This document shows positions 1 through 6,191 of a stretch of 6,420 nucleotides of DNA, piece after piece. The first letter of the stretch is position 1, and each line of letters starts with the position of its first letter. Made by a program: the position numbers and the translations under genes. The notes under the pieces were generated by a model. It saw only the letters and a list, made by a program, of their open reading frames with translations, ran no database searches and had not been told where the DNA came from. The DNA is taken from positions 2,874-9,293 of the forward strand of contig PMMJ01000416.1 in assembly GCA_003162255.1 (NCBI GenBank), written 5' to 3'. The DNA is from Acidobacteriaceae bacterium (GTDB lineage: Bacteria; Acidobacteriota; Terriglobia; Terriglobales; Acidobacteriaceae).

Positions 1-933
1 GACCAGGCTGCCGGACTTCACGTTGCCCTGCTCGATCGCGTGATCGAGTGCCATCCCGACGCAGGCGGAGCCAGTGTAGCCATACTGTTCCATAATCGTA
101 TGCGCGCGTTCCGCCGGTACTCCGAGTCGCTCCATCACGCGTTCGATCGTGGGCTTCCGCACTTGGGTAAAGATGAAGCAATCGACCTCGCGCAGATCGA
201 AATCGCCGTCCTTCGCGAGCCGTTGCGCGATGATCGGCCACGTCTCCTCGTTCAACTCCGGAGGATAGCGGTTCTTGATCGTGCACGCGGTGCGCCCCGC
301 CTTAACGGATTCCTCACTCGCCGGTTCGAAGGTGCCGCCGGAATAAATTCCCCAATAGTCGTGATAGGAGCCGTCAGCGCGAAATGCCGCACAGATAAAG
401 CCCGGCGAAGCCGCAGGTTCGAGCACCGCCGCGCCAGCGCCATCTCCATAGAAGAAGACCATGGGATCGGCAGCCGACGTGAGTTTATGCATGAGATACA
501 CGCCGACAACGAGCACCGTCTTGGTCCCCGGGTTGGCGGCGATGATTCCCGCAGCCGCGGAAAGTCCAGTCGGAAACGAAGCGCAGGCGCAGCCGACATC
601 AAACGTTCCGGCATTCTTTGCGCCCAGCTTATGCTGCAGTACGACCGAGGTGGCAGGGGTTATGTAGTCCGGCGAATCGGTGCCGAGGATGATCAGATCG
701 ACATCCTCGGGTTTCTTGCCGGCGCGCTCAATCGCGAGCTTGGCTGCGGGCAGAGCGACATCGCTGGTCGCCCAGTTTTCGGGGGCGTGCCAACGTGTCT
801 TGATGCCGCTGCTGGCCTCCATCTTATTCACGAAGTCCGGGATATGTTTGAACCGCTCGCGCAGCATGTCATTCGTCACTTCTATCTCAGGCACATACCT
901 TGCCGTCGATACAATAGTTGCGTAACGCGTCAT
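1..933 (-). CDS. Ketoacyl-ACP synthase III (FabH)-like protein, C-terminus cut off by the window edge
   Basis: The minus-strand frame from ATG at 933 stays open for 311 codons to the left edge, so roughly the last 20-30 residues of a normal KAS III are missing. Seen: an N-terminal stretch MTRYATIVSTARYVPE, SGIKTR near residue 42, a nucleophile region DVGCACASFPTG with C117 at the FabH active-site Cys position (C115 is adjacent), YGDGAGAAVL at 162-171, and YGYTGSACVGMALD at 284-297. This order and spacing match the thiolase-fold KAS III family, which condenses an acyl-CoA with malonyl-ACP. Odd: the FabH His in VPHQAN is replaced by T256 (FTQVRK) and the Asn in GNTSAA by Y286 (GYTGSA), with the normal 30-residue spacing kept. 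Ordinary Claisen condensation is therefore doubtful; acyl transfer or another thioester reaction is possible. An AGAGGA ribosome site lies 8 bases before the ATG. It follows the fabG-like gene by 27 bases and should be co-transcribed with it. Family assignment is firm; exact reaction is not. Confidence 0.9.
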   Translation of the reverse strand, partial: MTRYATIVSTARYVPEIEVTNDMLRERFKHIPDFVNKMEASSGIKTRWHAPENWATSDVALPAAKLAIERAGKKPEDVDLIILGTDSPDYITPATSVVLQHKLGAKNAGTFDVGCACASFPTGLSAAAGIIAANPGTKTVLVVGVYLMHKLTSAADPMVFFYGDGAGAAVLEPAASPGFICAAFRADGSYHDYWGIYSGGTFEPASEESVKAGRTACTIKNRYPPELNEETWPIIAQRLAKDGDFDLREVDCFIFTQVRKPTIERVMERLGVPAERAHTIMEQYGYTGSACVGMALDHAIEQGNVKSGSLV

Positions 934-960
934 GAATAAGTCCTCTTAGATGGCTATAAG

Positions 961-1743
961 CTAGGTCCCCAATACTAATCCGCCATCCACCGACAGCACG
1001 GTCCCGGTAATGAACGATGCCGCATCGGAGGCCAGCCAAACGTAAGCCTCGGCAACATCCTCAGGCTTTCCCATGCGGCCGAGAGGCGTATGCGAAACCA
1101 TGTTCTGGACGACCTTCTCCGGCATCTTCTGTACCATCTCGGTGGCGATGAAGCCGGGAGCGACGGCGTTCACGCGGATGTTGTACTTTGCCAATTCACG
1201 CGACCACGTCCGCGCAAACGCGATAACTCCCGCCTTGGTGGCGGCGTAATTAGTCTGGCCGAAATTTCCATACAGGCCCACGACCGAAGAGGCATTGAGG
1301 ATCACGCCCGAACCTTTGCGGATCATATGCGGCACGACCGCTCGCGAGCACAGGAAGACGCCCTTGAGATTGACCGAGACGACCGAATCGAACGCATCAT
1401 CGGTCATCGTACCGGCAACGGCGCCATCCTTCCACTTAACAAACTGCGAGTCGCGCGTGATGCCCGCGTTATTGATGAGCACATCCACCGCGCCCCACCG
1501 TGCGACAACTTCCGCGACGGCAGCCTCGACATCGCCGTCACTACAGACGCTGACTTTGCGGAAGAGCGCCTCTCCCCCAAACGAGGACAGTTCGCGTAGT
1601 AACTCGTCCTGCCCAGCATCGTTCACATCCCATGCCGCCACCCGGCAGCCTTCGCCCGCGAACCGCCGCGCCGTGGCGAGGCCGATTCCCGCTGCGGCGC
1701 CAGTTACCACGACAACCTTCCCGCGCAGACCTGTGTCTTTCAT
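961..1743 (-). CDS. fabG: 3-oxoacyl-ACP reductase-like short-chain dehydrogenase/reductase (FabG family)
   Basis: This 260-residue protein is a classical SDR, expected to be cytosolic and to reduce a 3-ketoacyl thioester to the 3-hydroxyacyl form with NAD(P)H. Seen: the Rossmann motif TGAAAGIG at 14-21, D39 at the end of the second strand, NNAG at 91-94, N125 in SVNLKG, a catalytic set S153, Y166 and K170 (YAATK), PGFIATEM at 196-203, and the C-terminal SVDGG at 251-255. NNAGITRD is typical of FabG and of acetoacetyl-CoA reductases. It is slightly longer than E. coli FabG (about 244 residues), largely because of about nine extra residues between NNAGITRD and the SVNL helix (around 102-115). 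D39 could favour NADH over NADPH, which is an inference. The start at 1743 is fixed by AGGAG that overlaps the upstream stop codon, so translation is probably coupled. Its neighbour is a KAS III-like enzyme, consistent with a shared acyl-thioester substrate. Another SDR substrate cannot be excluded. Confidence 0.93.
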   Translation of the reverse strand: MKDTGLRGKVVVVTGAAAGIGLATARRFAGEGCRVAAWDVNDAGQDELLRELSSFGGEALFRKVSVCSDGDVEAAVAEVVARWGAVDVLINNAGITRDSQFVKWKDGAVAGTMTDDAFDSVVSVNLKGVFLCSRAVVPHMIRKGSGVILNASSVVGLYGNFGQTNYAATKAGVIAFARTWSRELAKYNIRVNAVAPGFIATEMVQKMPEKVVQNMVSHTPLGRMGKPEDVAEAYVWLASDAASFITGTVLSVDGGLVLGT

Positions 1744-1747
1744 GCGT

Positions 1748-1753
1748 CTCCTA
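1748..1753 (-). promoter_or_regulatory. Ribosome-binding site of the fabG-like gene, overlapping the upstream stop codon
   Basis: On the minus strand the bases read TAGGAG followed by ACGC and the ATG. The TAG is the stop codon of the receptor gene, and its last two bases are part of the AGGAG Shine-Dalgarno. This arrangement suggests translational coupling and fixes the start of the reductase at 1743. The four-base spacing is a little short but workable. Confidence 0.75.
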
Positions 1754-4700
1754 AAACGTGTACTTCAGCGCAAACTGAATCACTCTGGGCCCCGTGGTGG
1801 TTGACACGATGGACCCAAAGTTCACCGAGGGAGAAATTATGTTGACGGGGTTAGCGAAATTCACGTTGTTGAACAGATTGAAGAACTCGGCCCGAAACTC
1901 TAGCCGTTGGCTTTCCGTCACCGGTATGGACTTGATGATGGAGAGGTCGGTGTCGATCTGCTTCGGCCCGCGGATGATGTTCCTTCCTAACTGTCCGAAG
2001 TCCCCGAACGCCGAGGGCTGCACAAAGGCTGTCGGGTCGAAGTAGGCCGTCAAGCGGTCTTTCACATCGCCGCTCTTGATCGCGGATTGGAGCGTTCGGC
2101 CGGACGCCAGGTCGGCCATGGTTGCCTCAAACGCGGCATCTTGGCCGTAGATTGAGAACGGAACCCCGGATTGCAAGGTTACGATTCCGGACACGCTCCA
2201 AGTGTTCACCAGCTTTTTCGCGAAAGCGGAGCTGCCGTGATAGGTGTCCGGCAGACTATATAAGTAACTCCCGACGAAGCGATGCCGCCGGTCGAAATCC
2301 GAAGAACCATAGTTATGCTGTTCGTTGACCATGTCGCCCGGGAGCAGTGTGACGTCGCTGACGTCACTCCCAGAGTAATAATCAAGTGAGTGTTGCCAAG
2401 TGTAGCTGAGCAGCATTTGTAGGCCGTGGGAGAAGCGCTTTTTGAGACTTGCCTGCAGGGAGTTGTAATTTGAGTTAGAGTTGCTCTCCATCAGGAAGCT
2501 GCCCAATCCGGGGGCCGTTAGATTGCCGAAGCCTGGGAAGAAAGGTCCACCTAGACTGCCCGCCGCGTACGTGCCCAGCACGGCCGCCGGCGTAACCGCT
2601 TGGTTGAACGAGAACAACCGCGGGAATTTGCGCCCCAGCGAACCGGCGTATCCCAAGTCCAGCATCCAGTTGTTGGCGAAGCTGGTTTGCACCCCAAGGT
2701 TGAACGATTGGGCATAGGGGATGCTCCAGTCATGCAGGTCCGGATAGATCCCAGTGGCCGGAACCGGAGTAGTCTGGGGGCCGTAAAAATAGGATGTGTA
2801 GGGCAGGATGGCCGGATATCCGCAGGATTGTCCATTACAAGCAAAGGTGCCGGGACTGCCGCTGACAGTCAGCGGGAACTGGCTGGGCAGTGGAACTTGC
2901 ACAAATGGATTCTCGTTCGGGGTGAATAGCTCAGCGGCCAGCATTTCGTAAGGCATGTTGAACAATTGGCTGTTATACAACCGCATGTTCGGCCGGTCGT
3001 AAAAGATTCCATAACCTCCGCGCAGGACAATGTCGCCCTTATCCGTCAGTAGGTAAGCGAAGCCCACCCTCGGCCCGAAGTTCTTGTAGTTGGAATTCAC
3101 CAACCCGTCGCTGCCTTTGGGAAATCCGGGCAAGTTTCCATTGCCGGCCTGGACGAAACCGCCAGTGACGATCGAACCGCACGTGGCCGCGCCGCCGCAG
3201 CCTCCGAAAATGTACGTTGCAGGCAGACCTACAGTCGTGGCCTCCGACGGATCGAATCCGACAAAGTGGCCATGGGTTTCTGTGGTGGGACCGAAATAGT
3301 CATAGCGCAGTCCAAGGTTTAGCGTGAGGCGGGGGGTAACCTTCCAGTCGTCCTGGAAGAAAGCCGAAAGGTCATTGGCGCGGTTATGGAGGCTGTTAGT
3401 TCCAGAGCCGATTGCGGACAGGCCAGTGAGCCCGGCTAGAAAATCCTCGAAAGGATTGCCAGTGAACACGCCCAGGTAGAACAGTTCGCCATTGGGAAAT
3501 ACATCGAAATAGGGAGCATCCAATTCTTGCCGCTTGTATTCGCCACCGAATTTGAGGGTGTGCCGCCCCTTCGTCCACGTCATCGTGTCGCTGACGGGGT
3601 AAGTGTTGGTCGCAGCGTACGTGATGCCAAGCGGAGACGGCCCCAGCGTGAACATGTTGGTGAAGGACATCGTCGGCATGCTGGGGAACAAACTGCTCAA
3701 CGGGGACGCAATTCCTAAATCGGCTGAGGTGACTGGTGTAGAAGGCTTGCCAGGGCCGTATATCGTGCTCCAGCCGAACCTGAATTCGTTCAGCAAATGA
3801 CTCGAGATCACCGACTGTATGCCTGCCGAAAGCACGCGCTGGTAGATGTCTTCCTCAGTCGGCCAGCCTGGCGCCTGCAGCGCGTTGCCATCGCCAAACT
3901 GGTTGTAGATCGCCTGATTCTCCCGGTTGAACGCTTGAAAATATTTGGCAAAGAAACGGTTTGCTTGCGTCAGCTTGACATCCAGATTGGTGTTGAACTG
4001 GTCTTCTTTGTAGGTTGAGTTGGAAGGAATGGTCGCAAGGACAGTGCCAGGATTCTTCCAACTCGTCGGCCCTGGCGGAGTCGTCGGCCCAGTTGGACAG
4101 ACCACGCCGGTAGTGTCAACGCCGGTAGTAGCAATGCCAGGGGCCGAAGGAATCATGTACTGCCCGTTGGGAAGCTTAGCTTGCAGAGCGGCTATGGCCA
4201 CTGGATCAACGTACCCAAAGAACCCTGGGTTGTAGCACAATGAAAGGTTGGCGAGGGATGCGGAATCGCGCTGCGGTCCCAAATAGTTCGGCAGGAACAT
4301 CGTGGAGAGCGAGTTGGTCAGCGAGGTGCCATTGGTTTCGCGGGTACCCTGATAGGAGATAAAAAACCAGGCACGATCCTTCAGCAATGGACCGCCCAGC
4401 GTGCCGCCAAACTGGTTGCGCCTGTAAGCGGGCCTGGCCGTGACCGGTCCTTCCTCTCCGTTCAGGAAGAAATTGTTGGCATCCAAAACGGTATTCCGCA
4501 GGAACTCGTAGGCATCGCCATGGAGCCGGTTGGTGCCCGACTTGGTGACGGCGGCCACATTGCCACCCGCGCTACGGCCAGCGGAGGCATCGTACATGCT
4601 GGTTTGCACGATGAATTCCTGGAGCGAATCCATGGACGGGACAGAAAGATTTGGGTTCTCGCCCGTGCCGATGGAATTCGCATCCACGCCGTTGATGATC

Positions 4701-4945
4701 ATGTTGTTAGAAAGAGCGCGCTGGCCGTTGACGTACACAGCAACATCGCCCCGCCCCAACTCAGAGGAGTTCTGGAGAGAGCCCGAGGTTCCAGTTGTCA
4801 TAGATAACAATTGCTGGAAGTTGCGGGTCGGCAACGGCAGCGAGTCGATCTCCTTCTCATCGATGACGGTGCCGCGGGCCGAGCTTTCCGTCTGCACCAG
4901 CGGCGATTCGCCCGTCACCGAAACCGTGGTCGGCGCACCCGCCAC
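1751..4945 (-). CDS. Plug and beta-barrel remainder of the Oar-like receptor downstream of the stop codon
   Basis: From the first start-like codon after the stop, a GTG at 4945, the frame runs 1,064 codons and includes the plug and the entire barrel. It has no signal peptide, and I see no Shine-Dalgarno before the GTG, where the upstream bases encode VVDVALK in the same frame. Independent translation with export therefore looks unlikely. The ten codons between the TAA and the GTG (residues from SAVVDV) also match the receptor family, which argues that 4945 is not a genuine start but the middle of a longer gene. The long, clean frame with no further lesion suggests that decay is very recent, or that the stop is an artefact. 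Confidence 0.6.
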   Translation of the reverse strand: MAGAPTTVSVTGESPLVQTESSARGTVIDEKEIDSLPLPTRNFQQLLSMTTGTSGSLQNSSELGRGDVAVYVNGQRALSNNMIINGVDANSIGTGENPNLSVPSMDSLQEFIVQTSMYDASAGRSAGGNVAAVTKSGTNRLHGDAYEFLRNTVLDANNFFLNGEEGPVTARPAYRRNQFGGTLGGPLLKDRAWFFISYQGTRETNGTSLTNSLSTMFLPNYLGPQRDSASLANLSLCYNPGFFGYVDPVAIAALQAKLPNGQYMIPSAPGIATTGVDTTGVVCPTGPTTPPGPTSWKNPGTVLATIPSNSTYKEDQFNTNLDVKLTQANRFFAKYFQAFNRENQAIYNQFGDGNALQAPGWPTEEDIYQRVLSAGIQSVISSHLLNEFRFGWSTIYGPGKPSTPVTSADLGIASPLSSLFPSMPTMSFTNMFTLGPSPLGITYAATNTYPVSDTMTWTKGRHTLKFGGEYKRQELDAPYFDVFPNGELFYLGVFTGNPFEDFLAGLTGLSAIGSGTNSLHNRANDLSAFFQDDWKVTPRLTLNLGLRYDYFGPTTETHGHFVGFDPSEATTVGLPATYIFGGCGGAATCGSIVTGGFVQAGNGNLPGFPKGSDGLVNSNYKNFGPRVGFAYLLTDKGDIVLRGGYGIFYDRPNMRLYNSQLFNMPYEMLAAELFTPNENPFVQVPLPSQFPLTVSGSPGTFACNGQSCGYPAILPYTSYFYGPQTTPVPATGIYPDLHDWSIPYAQSFNLGVQTSFANNWMLDLGYAGSLGRKFPRLFSFNQAVTPAAVLGTYAAGSLGGPFFPGFGNLTAPGLGSFLMESNSNSNYNSLQASLKKRFSHGLQMLLSYTWQHSLDYYSGSDVSDVTLLPGDMVNEQHNYGSSDFDRRHRFVGSYLYSLPDTYHGSSAFAKKLVNTWSVSGIVTLQSGVPFSIYGQDAAFEATMADLASGRTLQSAIKSGDVKDRLTAYFDPTAFVQPSAFGDFGQLGRNIIRGPKQIDTDLSIIKSIPVTESQRLEFRAEFFNLFNNVNFANPVNIISPSVNFGSIVSTTTGPRVIQFALKYTF
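4063..4129 (-). repeat. Short direct repeats in a Thr/Gly/Pro-rich segment of the receptor
   Basis: ACGCCGGTAGT occurs at 4104-4114 and 4119-4129, a period of 15 bases or five codons, giving TTGVD then TTGVV. TCGTCGGCCC occurs at 4063-4072 and 4081-4090, a period of 18 bases or six codons, giving two GPT units. Both periods keep the frame. The encoded stretch is low-complexity and sits in the barrel region, where variable surface loops are common in this family. The placement in a loop is an inference. Confidence 0.5.
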
Positions 4946-4972
4946 CTTGAGGGCAACGTCAACGACCGCGCT

Positions 4973-4975
4973 TTA
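4973..4975 (-). other. Internal in-frame TAA stop codon (probable CAA to TAA change)
   Basis: The local codons read GTT AAG ATC ACG TAA AGC GCG GTC. With Gln at the stop the protein would read VKITQSAVVDVALKVAG, which fits the usual linker between the carboxypeptidase-like domain and the plug. One C to T transition accounts for it. A TAA cannot be selenocysteine, and no recoding signal is evident. Confidence 0.85.
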
Positions 4976-5281
4976 CGTGATCTTAACGCTGATGCCTTCC
5001 AGTTTGATCGAGGCGAATCCGCTGAGGGTCACTTCGGTCCGATAAACGCCTGGATCGAGCAGGGGAAACGTGTAACGCCCGTTGCCGCCGGTTTGGGCTT
5101 CGCGCCGCACGCCGGCATCGCTGGTCAGGACCACTCTCGCGCCGGCTACGAGGGCGCCGCTGGGATCCGTCACCACGCCCACAATTTGCCCGGTGGTGGC
5201 CGTCTGCGCTTGGATCATCGGTGTCATGAAACAGAAAATGCTGGCGGCCGCCAGCAGCGTCGCAAATGTTCGCATTCGCAT
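4973..5281 (-). CDS. N-terminal fragment of the Oar-like receptor: signal peptide plus carboxypeptidase-regulatory-like domain
   Basis: This 102-residue open frame is what would be translated if the TAA is real. It has a basic n-region (MRMR), a hydrophobic core (TFATLLAAASIFCFM) and a likely signal-peptidase site after MIQA. It then carries one complete CarboxypepD_reg-like domain with the hallmarks VVTDPSGALVAGA, the NGRYTFPLLDPGVY turn, and SGF. The domain ends almost exactly at the stop, so the product could be a small periplasmic beta-sandwich protein. That is more likely an accident of where the lesion fell than a designed product. The start at 5281 is well supported by GGAGG four bases upstream. 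Confidence 0.65.
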   Translation of the reverse strand: MRMRTFATLLAAASIFCFMTPMIQAQTATTGQIVGVVTDPSGALVAGARVVLTSDAGVRREAQTGGNGRYTFPLLDPGVYRTEVTLSGFASIKLEGISVKIT

Positions 5282-5301
5282 AGTTCCTCCGTGTGCCGCA
5301 A

Positions 5302-5928
5302 TTACCGCTTCGCAGTCCGGCCCTTCCGGCTGCGCGTGTACAGACGGACAAACTGATCGACAGCTTCCTCGTCGCTCACGCCCAGATAGCGCTTGGCGCC
5401 GAAGAGGTTCTCCACCAGAAAATGCGTTACAAACTGCATGTACAAACTGACATAGGCAACCCCGGGTTTCACATCACTGGGGAAGGGAATCGGCGCCTTT
5501 TGAAACAAGGCCGCCGAATAGGTCCGCAGACCTCCGGCGACTTCACGGTAGCTGTGTATGAAGTGCTTATGACGGAACTCGACGACGTCGACATACATCA
5601 GCCGCCAGTAGTCGAGATTCTCCGAGACGACGCGGCCGACGGCCATTCCCAGCTTCTTCAGTGACTCCGGATCGGGCGATTGCATCAGGGGAAGAATCTC
5701 TTTTTGTCGGAGGGCCTCCATGTTCTGCTCCATGTGCTGCACCAGGCCGATGAAGATGTCTTCCTTGTTCGGGTAGTAGAGGTAGAGCTTACCCATGGAT
5801 ACACCGGCGCTGCGGGCGATTTCCCGGACGGTCGTGCCGTGAAATCCCTGCCGGGTGAAGAGCTTTTGCGCGGCGCGTTCGATCTTGAGTTTGTTCTTGA
5901 CGACGGTGTTGTCCAAAAGCCTCGGCAT
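5302..5928 (-). CDS. TetR/AcrR-family transcriptional repressor
   Basis: This 208-residue protein has the length and layout of a TetR regulator. The N-terminal DNA-binding domain covers about residues 12-60: IERAAQKLFTRQGFHGTT leads into a helix-turn-helix with VREIARSAGVS and the recognition helix MGKLYLYYPNKEDIF. The remainder (about 75-208) is helical and rich in aromatic residues (YWRLMYVDVVEF, YVSLYMQFVTHF), as expected of a ligand-binding and dimerisation domain with a hydrophobic pocket. It is the first gene of the unit, so it very probably represses its own operon through the dyad at 5944-5971. GGGAGG precedes the ATG at 5928 by seven bases. The receptor gene starts 20 bases after its stop. 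The effector is unknown; the downstream acyl-thioester enzymes make an acyl ligand a reasonable guess, but only a guess. Confidence 0.93.
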   Translation of the reverse strand: MPRLLDNTVVKNKLKIERAAQKLFTRQGFHGTTVREIARSAGVSMGKLYLYYPNKEDIFIGLVQHMEQNMEALRQKEILPLMQSPDPESLKKLGMAVGRVVSENLDYWRLMYVDVVEFRHKHFIHSYREVAGGLRTYSAALFQKAPIPFPSDVKPGVAYVSLYMQFVTHFLVENLFGAKRYLGVSDEEAVDQFVRLYTRSRKGRTAKR

Positions 5929-5943
5929 CGATTTGCCTCCCTT

Positions 5944-5971
5944 ACCAAGACGAGCGCTCGCTCTCGTTGGT
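5944..5971. promoter_or_regulatory. Probable TetR operator: 28-bp symmetric dyad across the transcription start
   Basis: The plus strand has the pattern ACCAA, three bases, GAGCG, two bases, CGCTC, three bases, TTGGT, so both arm pairs are symmetric about the same centre (5957/5958). Nested within it and two bases off-centre is a perfect 10-bp palindrome CGAGCGCTCG at 5951-5960. The dyad begins two bases after the -10 box and spans the predicted start, so bound repressor would block initiation. This position and size are typical of autoregulated TetR genes. Confidence 0.7.
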
Positions 5972-5973
5972 GG

Positions 5974-6002
5974 ATTCTAGGACTCTACCCGTAGGCTGTC
6001 AA
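5974..6002 (-). promoter_or_regulatory. Sigma-70-type promoter of the tetR-receptor-fabG-KAS III operon
   Basis: On the minus strand a consensus -35 element TTGACA (5997-6002) is followed after exactly 17 bases by TAGAAT (5974-5979), five of six matches to the -10 consensus. The predicted transcription start is an A near 5967-5968, giving a leader of about 39 bases that contains the GGGAGG ribosome site of tetR. No comparably good promoter stands in front of the later genes, whose gaps are only 7-27 bases, so this probably drives the whole unit. Confidence 0.8.
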
Positions 6003-6126
6003 GCGCTATTTGATGGGCATTTAGTAGCCGTTCGTTCTTGGTTTTATAGCGGAGGAGAGAACCATCGCGCCCGTCGAAGCGCCGCCAGAAATCGAAATTG
6101 CCGCATTGCGGGATCAAGGGATGGTG

Positions 6127-6152
6127 CCAGCATATTAAAATGTAATTGCTGG
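6127..6152. repeat. Inverted repeat with an AT-rich centre upstream of the plus-strand gene
   Basis: CCAGCA at 6127-6132 pairs with TGCTGG at 6147-6152. If T6133 is bulged, ATTA (6134-6137) also pairs with TAAT (6143-6146), leaving a five-base loop. A TAAAAT hexamer, five of six to the -10 consensus, lies inside it at 6136-6141, but no good -35 is found at the right distance. It could be an operator over a weak promoter or a leader hairpin. There is no U-run after it, so it is not a typical terminator. Confidence 0.4.
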
Positions 6153-6173
6153 TTGCAAAAGAAGAGGCGCATT

Positions 6174-6191
6174 AGGGGGCCAAGGCATTTG
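6174..6191 (+). promoter_or_regulatory. Ribosome-binding site and TTG start codon of the exported-protein gene
   Basis: AGGGGG at 6174-6179 stands nine bases before a TTG at 6189. There is no in-frame ATG or GTG close upstream, and the first in-frame ATG (6261) would remove most of the signal peptide. TTG is therefore the best start on both counts, though rare. Confidence 0.5.

Larger units (their letters stand above)
1751..5281 (-). pseudogene. Oar-like TonB-dependent outer-membrane receptor, interrupted by one in-frame stop codon
   Basis: Read as one frame, 5281 to 1751 encodes 1,176 codons with a single internal TAA at codon 103. In order: a signal peptide (residues 1 to about 25, cleavage likely after MIQA), a carboxypeptidase-regulatory-like beta-sandwich domain (about 31-100, GQIVGVVTDPSGALVAGARV), a plug domain (about 115-250, with VTGESPLVQTE, LPLPTRNF, INGVDAN and GGNVAAVTKSGTNRLHG), and a long beta-barrel ending in the C-terminal phenylalanine of KYTF, the usual outer-membrane assembly signal. 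Proteins of this build are the Oar/TonB-dependent receptors abundant in Acidobacteria and Myxococcus, thought to move large or poorly soluble ligands across the outer membrane. The sequence on both sides of the TAA continues the family pattern without a frameshift, and a CAA to TAA change explains it. GGAGG lies four bases before the ATG. It sits 20 bases after tetR and 7 before the fabG-like gene. It may be a recent pseudogene, a polymorphism or a sequencing error. No ligand can be assigned. Confidence 0.85.
5929..6188. other. Divergent intergenic region between tetR and the plus-strand exported-protein gene
   Basis: These 260 bases hold the operon promoter and operator in the part nearest tetR. 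The middle (about 6010-6125) has no supported gene; it contains a purine-rich GGAGGAG at 6051-6057 that is not followed by a usable start codon. The part nearest the right-hand gene contains an inverted repeat at 6127-6152. I see no tRNA, small RNA or terminator that I can support. Confidence 0.6.

Noticed and set aside
40..939. Long plus-strand open frame (299 codons) opposite the KAS III-like gene
   Set aside because: It is antisense to a gene with clear family motifs, rich in Arg and with no recognisable domain; a shadow of the codon bias on the other strand.
934..960. Possible promoter or terminator between the fabG-like and KAS III-like genes
   Set aside because: Only 27 bases, containing the ribosome site but no stem-loop and no paired -35/-10 elements.
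4973..4975. Programmed readthrough, selenocysteine or an alternative genetic code at the internal stop
   Set aside because: The codon is TAA, not TGA or TAG; other genes in the window end with TAA and TAG as normal stops, and no recoding structure is apparent.
4530..5356. Overlapping plus-strand open frames of 171 and 181 codons opposite the receptor N-terminus
   Set aside because: They lie against the signal peptide, carboxypeptidase-like domain and plug, have no convincing ribosome sites and read as low-complexity shadows.
6051..6138. Strong GGAGGAG followed by ATC and a 24-codon open frame ending at TAA
   Set aside because: The only codon at the right distance is ATC, which is very rarely a start. 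It would need a C to G change to be ATG. No family resemblance in the short peptide.
6127..6152. Inverted repeat as a rho-independent terminator
   Set aside because: The stem is AT-rich at its top, bulged, not followed by a T-run on either strand, and there is no gene ending next to it.
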